A stretch of 64,000 bases of DNA from Hevea brasiliensis (taxonomy: Eukaryota > Streptophyta > Magnoliopsida > Malpighiales > Euphorbiaceae), in NCBI RefSeq assembly GCF_030052815.1, contig NC_079501.1, positions 97,108,190-97,172,189 on the forward strand, written 5' to 3'. Each line of letters begins with the position of its first letter. The first letter of the stretch is position 1. Below are positions 24,433 through 36,761 of this stretch, one piece after another. The notes under the pieces are model-generated. The model saw only the letters and a list, made by a program, of their open reading frames with translations, was not told the origin of the DNA and made no database searches. The position numbers were made by a program, and so were the translations under genes.

Positions 24433-27400
24433 TGTAACACCCCTCACCCGACTATAGTGTAACTGAGCAAGGCGTGCTACAATCGGTGCCGAAATACCCT
24501 AACTTATCTTACTTTATTTTTTTTAATAATTTTGAATTCGTTTAATTTAACATCAATTATTTTTCGATGGAGAAACAAGTGGAGTTTCTCCTATTTTATT
24601 ATCGTTTGGCATATTTCAATATTCACCTGTTTGAAATTCAATAATATTTTCAAAATAAAATCTTATCCATGCTAATCATAATTATCTCATCAATCATTCT
24701 CATAATTTTCTCATATTCCAAATCTCATCCATACATTTCAATTTCATAATCATTTCCATACATTTCCATTCATACTCAATTCATATGTAAACATTCTCAA
24801 ATTACATAAGCAAAATTTTCAAATTCCTTAATTTACATAATTTACAAAATAATTACAAAATTTCATAATTTACATGATATATAAATTAATTACATATGAA
24901 AAAGCTAATTAATTAATTTACATCGCATTCCTATTAATTACCTATTCATAATATACATTACAATACAATATCTAAGTATTTTATAAAAAATATAAAATAT
25001 AATCTATATGGGCTCTATCTACATGCATTGCTGAGGAGGTGACAACCTTGAATACTTCAGACACTTATGCAGATCAGAAACCCAAAATCTCTGTTTGATA
25101 TTTTTATCTGGGCTTTACCTTCAATACCTGTGCGAGGAAACAATTTCATCGCTCTAAGCATTGCTGCTTAGTGGTGCAATAATATAACAAGGAAATAATA
25201 TATAAATAAAGATAGAAATAAAACATAATTCAAATAATTAAGATTTATTTATACTTCACATGCGGTTTCTAAAATTTAATATATTTTATCCTAATTTAGT
25301 CTTCTTTGGAAGTGTTTATTTCGCCAATGTACAGTAATGATGTACATAGAAAAATAATCTAAAAATAATAAATTTATGCTTATATTATTATGTAAGTCAC
25401 ATTTGCAATATTTATGTATGTTATAATTTTCTTTGCTAATCTTTTAGCATTTTCTCAATACTTTCTAGGTTGTCTCAGATTATTTCATAATAAGTAAATT
25501 TTTAATATCGGTCCAGTTTATTTCGATTCTTTCTAATAAATAACTATTCTAATTTATTTTAGGTCATCTTACTCATTTATTTAATTTCTAATATTTTTAA
25601 TTACTAATATTCTTAACTTATTTCAATAAATTTCACTGCCCAAGTAACCTATGACAGGCTGACTAAACTGGATAACGGTCGTTGGCACTGGACACCGTGG
25701 TGCCTTGGTCCGTCATACCATGGGACGCAGAACGTCAACCACGTATGCAGTCAGTATGGCTAAAAAGCCATGATAACACATAATCGGGCATAAAAGCCAT
25801 GAATGTTGGCATAAAGCCATGAATGCGGGCATAAAGTCATAAATACGGGCATAAAGCCATGAATATAGGCATAAAGCCTTTCGCAGTACTGCTAAAACAA
25901 TACCCTATTGGCATGCCAATCTATCCAATCTGACACACATGTCTAGGCAATACAAGGGCACATAATATCATTAAATATTAATATATTATGTTTTATGACT
26001 TCATTATTTCATGACAAATTCCATAATTTATACATTCATCATAATATTCATACATTCCTTACATCATTCGTATTGATCACAATTCATTTGATCTCATGTA
26101 CCATTCACATTCAAAACATCTTTCCTTTCTCACTTGATGGGAACCTAAATCCCAAATGACACTTTTATCTCATTTATACATTTAACAATCTATTCATGTA
26201 AATTACATTTCATACTTCAAGTTGTATTGCTAATATATTATGAACTCCATTGGTGTTGGGAGTATAAATCTCAATTAACTATTCTAAGTAATCCATGAAC
26301 ATTTCATGGATTCCAAATTTCATGCCTTAATTTCCTCTATCAATTTAGTTCTTACACTTTGTATTTTTGTATTACTATTTACATTACTATTCACTCAAAT
26401 TGTTGACTTTTTAATACATAATAAATTTATTGAACCTAAATTCATCAAGATATCACATTTTGCATTCTAAAGTTGTTGGTATTGGTTACCAATACCATTT
26501 CAAAGCTTATTTCATGTTATTCAAAATTTTCAGATTTTATACCCTAGGTTTACTGTTCCATTGGTCATTTGTACAGTAGGAATTTGATAAAATTATCTTC
26601 ATGAAAGTTGTTCCTTATTGTATCTAGTTACATTTCTTTTTTTAAATCACTCCATTTGGAGTTTTGTAGCTCAAGTTATGGTCATTTTACTATAACTGGC
26701 CGGATTGACCTGTACCCAGATTTTCTGGAAAATTTGGTTCTGCCAGATTTGGTGACCTAAGTTTGGTTGGCAATTTGACTAGATTATGATCAGAATTTGT
26801 TTTTGTGTTCTTCATGAAAGTTGTAGGTCTATGTCTCAGCTTTCTTCTGGTAAAATTTCAGATCAATTGAACTTGGCTACGCTAAGTTATGACCATTTGA
26901 ACAAATACTGTTCATTTGGTCATTTTCCAGGGACAGCCTGTTGGTCACCCGGATTAGGGTAATTTTTAGGTCAACTTGGTTTGGTTTTCTGGGCAGGATT
27001 TCTTCACCAAAGTTGTGCCATTATGCCTTATAAAACTTTTTCCATTGGTTTCATTACATTTGGATTTTTATAGACCAAGTTATGGCCATTTTGCCAAAAC
27101 TGGTTGGGTAAGCTTTAGTCCAAGAAATTCTGGGCAGAATGGTTTTGGTCAGTTTGGTGACCTCATTTGGGCCAGCAATTTCATTTGGTTAGAGGCATTT
27201 CTGGGCTTGATGTTCTAAATGAAAGTTGTAGTCCTATGTCTAATCTTTCAATGACCAAAAATCAGGTCATTTGGACCTGTCTAGAGGGAGTTATGGCCAA
27301 ATAAACTGTTCATTTGGTCAATTTTCTAGGTTTAGTGTTTGGATATCCGGATTGGACCAGCAAATTGGTCAACTTATGGACAGAATTTGGGTAGGGTTTC

Positions 27401-28779
27401 TTCATGAAAAATGGGGTCTTTTGAGTCTAGTTTCATCTCCAATTGGCCTCATACCAATTAGAGTTACACAACTTCAGTTATAGGTCAAACAAGACCCTTG
27501 ACTCATAGGTCTGAATTTCCTGCACATGAAACATCACTTCCAATATTCCATCCTCCTTACTCCCAACTACAATTTATCACTCATAACACTTCAAATAGTC
27601 CATAATTAATCTCATCAACATCAATTCAGTAATAATTTAATAAATCTCAAATTTTCTCTTCAAAACCCTAGCTCCCAATTCAAGGTTCACACAACACACA
27701 CCAATTAAACATACTAATCACACTTATCATCATAATCAAGCAAGTTATCCATTTTATTTGCAATGAAACACTTCAAATCCTACTCTTACACAAGTTGGCT
27801 GGATTCTTAGTCTAACATATATCCATCAATTTCATCATTTATCATGTAATTCTAGTGTAATTCACTTTATTTTCATCATTATAAGAGGAAGAAGTAAGAA
27901 TTTAGCACTAACCTTAGGAGGGCAGAATTTTCTCTTAGCCAAACTTTAATTTTCCTTCACTTTCTTAGTAGCCAATCAGCTTAGCAAGGCTCCAGGATAA
28001 TTTTTAATAGTAGGACTTAAGGAAAATATGTTGATAATTTAAGGTTTTGTGAGCTAGAGGAGCTCAACAATGGAGGAAGACTTCAAGAGGTGTGTTTCCG
28101 CCAACATATGGAAAAGAAAGAAGAAGACTTAATTTTTTATTTAGTTTATCTCTTTTTAACTTGATTTATGAGTGCTTGTTGGGTTATGATTGGCTATGGG
28201 ATTTTTATTCCATCATGGTGACGCATGTATGATGTAATAAGTCTCATTTACTTTCATTTTTTTTTTTTCTTTTCTACTCATTTTCAATTTAATTTTTAGC
28301 AATATTTATTCATATTTTGTGTCATAATAATTTTTACTTAACTGGACAAGTCGGCCAAAAATCACCTTTGAAGGCGAAATGACCAAAATGCCCTCCGTTT
28401 GGCTTAACAGACCAAAATTATCTGTACTGATTGAAAAATTTTTCTAAGCATTTTCTTGGCATTTTAATGCCATAGGAACCTCAATGACCCTTCTTTGGAG
28501 TCCCAAAAATTATTTTATGAATTTTCTCCCGGGTTTAGGGCTCCTAGTTGCGAAAATCGCAACTTCTCACTGGGTTACCCATCGCTAGGGCACCGGCTCA
28601 CTTAACTTGGTTATATTTTATTTCTAAAATTTTTCTTACATTTTTCTTGTTAATATTTGAGTTAATTATAGTTCCTCACTTTAGTTTAAATTTTTTTTTC
28701 CAGACGTTCTAGCTGTCCAAACTGACACTGGTCACCGGAACAGTAGAATATATGGAATTGCTACAGTGAGGGTGTTATA
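24433..28779. mobile_element. Giant LTR-like element (probable 4.35-kb solo LTR)
   Basis: Begins TGTAACACCC and ends GGGTGTTATA (a canonical CA end with one change), flanked by the perfect direct repeat AGGAA (24428-24432 and 28780-28784). No internal LTR pair, primer binding site or protein-coding region was seen. It holds a 20-bp tandem repeat (25786-25880) and several degenerate copies of a motif around AGTTATGG(C/T)CATTTT (about 26540-27490). A very large solo LTR of a Ty3-type family is the best explanation; a non-coding element of another kind is possible. Reading it on the minus strand, start TATAACACCC, is equally allowed by the ends. Confidence 0.68.
25786..25880. repeat. 20-bp tandem repeat, about five copies
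   Basis: Repeats of GGCATAAAGCCATGAATGCG with small changes; the first unit is 22 bp and the last is partial. It lies inside the giant LTR-like element. Confidence 0.85.
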
Positions 28780-29597
28780 AGGAAGGCTGTCCCGGCTCAC
28801 CTGACAATTTTATTACAATTATTTAATACAATTGACTCAATATAAACCAAGAAAAGATCAAATACGTCCTAAGTCATGCCGAAAATCTGGCAGAGTCTTC
28901 CCTATACCTAGGACCTACCCAACCTGCAAAAAGGCTTAAAACATACTTCTATATCCACAAACCATATATCCACAACTCAATCACATCACACAGCCCCTCC
29001 TGGGCCCATCCAAATAGTCATCAATCACAATATGTAAAATTACAGTTTAGTCCTTATAATTGACCATTTTTGCAAAAACTACGCAAATAAGCTCTAAAAA
29101 TTCTAAAACTTTGCCCCGCGATCCTTAGCAACATTACTAAGCTAATGCAAAAAGAATCATAATTTTCTAAGCTACCACGAATATTTTATGGATTTTTAAT
29201 CCCATTCAAGCACTAGAAAATTACGAAAAAATAAGGTTCGGGTTTACCTATGCCAATTCCGACCCTAGGGACGCGCTCGGGATGTCTGACAACGGTGGGG
29301 TAGCCAAAATCTCGATCCAATTCTAAGACTTTTTTGGTAGCCTGTCTGTTTGGCCGGAAATTTACATACCCCGACAACTATCGAATTTCCTCGAATTGAA
29401 GGTACCTACACGAAGCCCACAACACGGGGGTTAGTACAAAATTTTTACGAAATTTTCTAAGCTCATTTAAAGCTCGAAAAAACACTACAAAGTTTCGTAG
29501 GACCTATCGAAAAACGGTATCGAAAAATTTTGAAATTTATATTGCCATGAAACTCTCGACGAGTGGAGTGCTCTGGTACTCTCGGTTTTCTCGTGGG

Positions 29598-32118
29598 TGT
29601 CACGACCCAACCTATGGGCCGGACCGGCACTAGGACCTGGGCCAGCCTAAAGCCCCCGAGGCCCGTAGTAAGCCTAACTATTCCTCAACCCATAACCAAG
29701 CCCACAATTTAGGCCCAATATGCATATAAAAATAATTTAAAATAAACTGTTATAATTTTATTTCGGGCCAACTTAGCCCAGAAATCATCAGAGACTAAAA
29801 TTAGGGGAGCCCAGCTCAACCCTGTTACCTCATTTTACAAACTGTTTAAATACCATACAAATCTTCATTTATTAATCTGAAAAATTTAAATTAACATGAT
29901 TCCTAATAAGGTCCACACTATTACTATCACATGCGGAGTTTTAGATTTTTAAATTTAGAAAAGATAGTAAAACAATTAAATAACCGACGTTAAACCTGTG
30001 AGGAAGAAAACAGGTTGCTCTGTAAAATAACTCCTCCTGTGGCCTGGAAAAATATTGAACAGGAGTGAGCGTTCGACTCAGAGAGTAAAATATCAATTTT
30101 AACCATAATCTCTATAACTATCTAAAACTAATGCACCCTGTAGAGTGAAATGCAAGATCAAGAATAAATTCACATCATAACAAAGAAAAAGGTAATTTGG
30201 AGCACTCACACACCCAATAATATCAATCATAATATATGGGAGCCGATCCCTATACGACTCTCTTAAATCCAACCTGCGTGCCAAGAACTCAAGCCGGACT
30301 TTCGCTTAATAAACTAAATCGGGGTCCCAGCGAAGAACTTAAGCCGTGACTACCCCCGAAGGATCGAGTCCCAGCGAAGATCTCAAGCCGTCACTACCCG
30401 TCCTATCCATAGTACACACCACATTACACGCACGCCAACGCACACACACTGCTCCAAATTACCACAACAACATCCATGGCACTTTAACAGTTATGAATGC
30501 AACATAAAACGTGCCTAGAATTTAACTACATAGATACATACATATAAGTGATGCATGGGCATGCTTAAACATATAATAATATCGAAATTACAATTAAAAT
30601 TAATATTTTACTCACAGTACACCGATGACTATTGTGGCTGCTGAATGCAGAAAAATAGCTGACCTCGATCACCTAATAATTAAATTATAAATTTATTAGT
30701 ACTAAGTTAAGATAAAACTCTAAAGAGATAATAGACAACCTAATTCATGCTGAAAATCCGGCAGAGTTTTCCTTATACCTAGGACCTACCCAACCTGCAA
30801 AAAGGCTCAAATAACACTTCTAAATTCTCAATTTCCACAACCACATCTCATCAATATCACATGGCCCCTCCTGTGCCCTCCAAACCAGACAATACTCAAA
30901 ATCTTAAAAATTACATTTTAGTCCCTATAATTGACATTTTTTTTAAAATCCACTCAAACAAGCTCTAAAAATTCTAAAATTTTGCCCCGCGGTCCTTAAT
31001 AATATTATAAGGCTATTGCAAAATGAATTGTAATTTTCTAGTCACCCATGAATATTTTATTCAAGAATTTTACTCAATTCCATAAGTTTCCAACAGCTAA
31101 CATATTCTTAATTCAACCCAATTTAATATTCACATATTTAAACCTCCATCCTCAAGCTTCAACCAATCATATAAAATTTAAACATCTTAATTTCAAACAA
31201 TCTTATATGCCCATATGCTAAAAATCTAATTAAAATCCATCCATATTTCTCAAAAATATTCTACAATCACTCAAAAATTCAACTAACACCATAGAATATC
31301 TCCAAATAATTTTACTTTCATCATATATTTTTCTTAGAATTTTTCTTCAATTTTTTCTGTTTAAGAAACACTATATTTATGCTCAACAGACAGCGAAATA
31401 ATGAAAATAGTCTTACCCAAAGTTTATCTGTGTCTCAAAAATTCCAAAAATTTACGAGGAAGCCTCTGGAAGTTGAATCATCTCCATAGCCCACAGGAGC
31501 CACCGCCGAAACCACCGTGCACGGTGGCCGGCCACCGGGTGTCGGCGACATTTGCCGGATCTGATCATACCACCATGTTCCTCTCCTCTTCCTCAGTCCA
31601 TAGGTGGTTTCGGATCGTCGATCCAACGGTCGGATCGTCGTAGATCTGACGAAAAAGCTTGAAAAACCCGAAACTTCTCTCCTCCATATCTCACTCATCC
31701 GACCTCCATTTGCTGCAAAATGGGTATCAAAAGAAAGCTCTCGGAACAAGCTTTCTAACGCCACCTGAATCGCCTCGATCGGACATCGGATGAAGCCGAA
31801 ATCGCGCTGGAAAGCCGCTGCCCACTGTGCGCACGTTTTCTCTCTCCTCTCCCTCTCTTGCCTCCGTTTCTGGTGTCTGGCCATCGCCGGAGGGTCGCCG
31901 GCCGGTCACCGGAAAAAGAAAGAAGAAGAAGAAGAGAGGGAAGGAGAGGGAGAGAAGAGAAAATGGGGGGGGGGGGGGTCCTGCTCCCGTTTTTTCTTTT
32001 AATTTTTTTTTTTTATTTTTTATAAAAAAAGCTGGCATGTGACAGTGGAAACCCACTGTCACACGCCAAAATCCCATACCCCACCCCCCTCCCCCTTTTT
32101 TTTTTTCTAGTTGTTACA
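29598..32118 (-). repeat. 3' LTR of the minus-strand LARD-like element
   Basis: Direct copy of the LTR at 36762-39304, with scattered single-base differences and small length changes in homopolymers (for example a longer G run near 31965). It is preceded on the minus strand by the polypurine tract. Confidence 0.9.
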
Positions 32119-32134
32119 TTCTTCCCCCCTTAAG
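32119..32134 (-). other. Polypurine tract
   Basis: The minus strand reads CTTAAGGGGGGAAGAA directly before the LTR start TGTAACAAC. This fixes the element's orientation and its 3' LTR. Confidence 0.85.
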
Positions 32135-35100
32135 AAAAATTCGTCCTCGAATTTTTGAATAAACAAAGAAATGAGGAAAAGAAGATTATTAGAACAAGTG
32201 CAATCATTATTCCTTCAGCTATGCAGAGATTGGTAAAACATTTGTTCTTCAAACTCTTTGTATATTATATATGACATTCTACCGCTCTCTGATTCTACTA
32301 TAGTGTCCTATTTGTCATCATCTCCTTCTAGAGGGCTTTTATCTTGTAACTATTCATTGACCATTTTTCTGACATTTCAAGTATTCGCTATACCTCACTG
32401 TTCTAGACTTGATGTCTCATAACTTCAATCAACTTTGGTGCTTACCTCACTTTTATTACGCTTCAACATGTCTCTTGGTGGCTTCAGTCATCATTCCTTT
32501 GTTTTAATAATCTCTGTTTCCCTAATGACATAACTTATGTTCCTTATTCCATGGTGTCCTATGAGTAGCTTTTCTGTAGCACCTAATCTAGGCATCTTGT
32601 TCGAGATCTTCACTCTTCTCATGACCTCAGTGGTCAATACCTATAAATCTTCTCACTCCCATGATACTCCAAATTTTTAATCTCTTTTGTGTCATTACTA
32701 AGGTACTTAGACCAACCTCTGTCCATCTTATGTAACCAGTCAGGTAGAGTCTCCTCCAAGGGCCAAGTGTATCATTTATCAATATTGGAAAGTGAACTGG
32801 GTCTCTCCTTCTAGGTAACAAAAGTGTTTATATTTCCTGACAACTCAATCCATGCGACTTTATCGATTCTCACTCCTTCTCTGGAATGGAAATATCTAGT
32901 CTTCTTCCTTTAGCTTCTTAGTATGTGGCCTACTTCTGACACATTGGCACTCAGATCGAGGCTCCACTACTCCTTTAATCTATCATCTCATAATAACTTA
33001 TTCTAAACTTCCCTTAGTGTGTTCCTAGCATACCTATTCCTCCTTATCCTCATCATTATAACTGGCTCTATCGAGCTTTCTTCCTGTCCTTTGCATCTTA
33101 TCCACTTCCCTTTTCCTATTTTTGGTATTGTTGATATCTTTTTAACCTGCTGTACTTATTCCTTAATTTTAGTCCCATCTCATCCTTACACCTTTTCCTT
33201 CAAGAATGTCCATCCCATCATCAACTTTAACTTTCATTTTATTTCTTAGTCTTATCTTAATTATTAGTTCTATTACTTCAGGAATTCTAACCTTACGATT
33301 TTCTCCTACCAGCACATTCTTCACCTTTTTGTAACACTTATAATTAACCATAGAAAATTTTTCTTGTATCCCCTTTTTCCAACTTAACTATCAGAACATT
33401 ATCATTCCCTACCAGCCTTAGTAGGAAATTGCTTATCCTGGATGAATAGGAGCCCCATAAACTATAAGTTCCATCTGAACTAACACGGCTGTGGGAAATA
33501 TGTATCATGCCTTAATTCCAAACAAGATACTTCACGTGTTCATTCTCCTTAATATAATCACATATACTGTCCATAGCTTTCTAAACTTTAACCTCAAATT
33601 ACCCATTAGCAATAATTTCATCTATTGAAACTCATCCATAAATAGTACTTCATCTAGCTCATAGTTTAAAACAGTCGCAAGCCTTAGTAGCTAACTCAAT
33701 TTAACTCCTGTCATTACTTTGATCGTCCTTTCATACTTAACACCAGGTATGCACTTACTGTCATTCTCATATCAGGAAATTGTATATGAATTGGTGCCTA
33801 TCAAAATCTCAAATAACTAGGTCTCCTTGCCTCAGTCTCTGCTCCTTATATAACGCTCTAGAATCAAAAACACGAGCTAAACTTGAAAAGAAAGAAAAAT
33901 ATTCTCTTATATTCAACTACACTCGATTGTCCATATAATAATGTTTAACCTATGTTTCTTGGTTTTTCTCTCCAAATTTCATTATCTCCTAGCACAATTG
34001 TGCTCTACCTATAAGGTATCATCTGCATGAACCCTTTACCATACCATTGTCCTTCCTGACATAATATTTTATAATTTATTAACTTTACTTATACTCGACC
34101 TATGATTCATATCTATTATCATTTATATTGTGCCCTTAACTTTTGTTGATTCCTGAAAGATTTCTCTTACTAATAGATTCTTCCAACACTAATTCCACCC
34201 TTAGCTATGGTCATTAATTTGATCCTTGAACTTTCTAGTGATTTATAACCACCTATACTTGTCACTTCTCATTCTACCCCTACTGTTGTCCTGTCATTAT
34301 TGCTTCACTGCAAAGTGATTCTGTTGGTCACATTAAAAATGTTTGCCTATCATTCATAACGAACCCCTGACTACCTTCTCACTATCTCAAAGGTCTAACC
34401 TAAAGCCTATGTGTCATTGTCTATCATTCTTTTCCTCTCATAATACCTATTTGATCCCTTAGATTGACTTTTATTCAGCTTACTACTTACTAACTCTTTT
34501 GTCTCTGCCTAATTAGATAATCCGCAATACCACTGCACACCTTCTAGCTTTTGCTCATTATTATTGTATTCCTCGCCTAATCTTCTTGATACTGTTGACA
34601 AATTAAAAGAATCTTGCTCCATTGCTATCCACTTCACTTTAGAAAATAGAGAATAGATAGAGTATGATCCAATCATGAAACTCCAAGCTCTATAATTTAG
34701 CTTCTGACACTACCTCAACTACATCATGCTATGAGTATCACATTACTAGATTCCACACCTCTATCACTATTCTCACTAATATGGTCCCATTTTGAGTTTT
34801 CCATCCTTGTCATTCACCTTGTCAATAATAACACTTAGCCTACCCTATATCTTAACTTTGTTCCTTTTATTATGCGCTCTTTAGGTTGTCCTTTCATTTA
34901 TTTCCTTTGTCTTACCCAACATAGAACTTGACTATTCTATCCCTGGTTCCATTCTTCTTCCTAACATGACAACTGTACTTGCTAACTATATCTTTCAGAG
35001 TCTCTATCGCGTTATCATATGTCTGTGCTACACAGATTTGGTCCTTTGACCACTATAGCTAGTACTTCCACTGGCATTTAGATTATATTTCATCTGGAAT

Positions 35101-35355
35101 CAATTGTCCAAACTTTCATTCTGCACTTTCTTTATCCATTGGCCTTCTATGATTTATCTTTGCTAATTTATTACTCTTAATACTGTTATAATTAGATTAT
35201 ACTATTGTTTTGAACAATATGAAGTTAGAAAGGAACTCAGGAAATTGCAGTCATACTTTTATTGTATGATCTCTATTCTTATCCTTTAGCTTACATAATA
35301 CCTTTACTACCTCGAGAACTGATTCTACAGTAATTTTATTTATTTTTTGTTGTTG

Positions 35356-35438
<83 letters not shown>

Positions 35439-36745
35439 TTCTATGTTTACTCAATTCGCCAATACTTAAGATTCCGGGCACCCAAACCTGTCATCCAATT
35501 TAAAGGATTTACATCCATTATGATCTTGATTATATATATGATTCATATAATGGAACTTGTATCTTCTCCAGGATACCCGAGCCAACTACTCTCTACCACA
35601 CTCTACAGTCCCATCTGGGGCACTATTTTGTTGGTCCCCATTGTTAATAATAACTTTCGATCCCTTTTGAAAAGATAGGACTATACCCTAACTTGCTGCA
35701 ACAAAGGTACTACATTTACCACGTTGCCCAAACCATGTCAAATTAATGACTCTCCTATCATATTATAGCTCTGTGAATCATCAATTCATAGTTCCGACCT
35801 TCCCTAGGTAGTAGGGTTGTACTTTATTCCATACTGATACACACAAGGTATACTATTCTCACTAAACTCTAAGCAAAATGTTTGTCATACTGCAAAAACC
35901 ATCCAAAATTCCATATTGAATACTAGATAATCTCACTCTATAGGTGTCACCTTTACTTTGCAACTAATCCGAAACCTCTGGTCTGATGGCAATTCTTATT
36001 GTAACTCTAGCTCATGCTAGGGTAACTGAGTCACTGACTCTAGTTATCACCCAACTGTGACCTTTCAATATTCTAACTCTAGACTCCTAACCAGGAGTTC
36101 CCAACTCCTCTGCAGACATAGAACTCTATTCTGGCATAACTGTACCAAAACAGAAGCCATCCGCAAACACCCTCATTATGCAGCACCACGGGGATGCACG
36201 CAGCTCTACACAATAATCTCATGTCGGTACTGTAATCTGCAGCTTACAGAGCAGACATCGAGAATATTGTATAGTTACTACAATACGTCCTGATCGACTA
36301 GGTCTCTTAATCTCTTATCTCTCTTAAATATGCTATTATCATAAACTTATTCTGACTAGGTCATCCACTGATGACTGCCAGCAGTGGTATCCTCATCCTT
36401 ATCTAGGGCAACTGTACTTTCAAGACTCACCTTTATGTACTCGTGCCTTGCACGAAATAGGCATACCGTTTAAACCCATACAGACAGAAATATAGTATTT
36501 ATTGGAGTACGTGTCCTCTTGACAAACCTCAACATGTCTGCTAACTCTATTTCACGTTTCTATGTACTCCACGAAAACCAAGACACTAACTGAGGCACTT
36601 TTATATTTCCCGAGGTATAACGCAGAATCTAGAAACAAAGAATTACAGAAAAGACAAAACAGAATCCTATACTCCGCATGTAACATCCTAACAAGACTCC
36701 TTTTACACTCCCAAGTATATTCTTTCCCAAGAATCTAGAGCCTAA
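32135..36745. other. Non-coding interior of the LARD-like element
   Basis: No reading frame above about 80 codons, and no gag, protease, RT, RNase H or integrase motif was found on either strand. The plus strand is rich in C and T. A compound (GTT)n-(ATT)n microsatellite occupies about 35347-35436. The interior may be a heavily decayed gypsy body or a genuinely non-coding cargo. Confidence 0.6.
35347..35436. repeat. (GTT)n-(ATT)n microsatellite
   Basis: Four GTT units run into about 26 ATT units without interruption, inside the LARD-like interior. Confidence 0.9.
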
Positions 36746-36757
36746 GCTCTGATACCA
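36746..36757 (-). other. Primer binding site, initiator tRNA-Met type
   Basis: The minus strand reads TGGTATCAGAGC four bases after the LTR end. This is the usual plant retrotransposon primer site complementary to the 3' end of initiator methionine tRNA. Confidence 0.9.
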
Positions 36758-36761
36758 ACTT

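Noticed and set aside
31435..31884. Open frame of 149 codons inside an LTR, with a similar 130-codon frame at 38611-39003
   Set aside because: It is shared only because the two LTRs are near-identical. It lies in a GC-rich stretch, is not kept in the related outer solo LTR, and shows no known domain.
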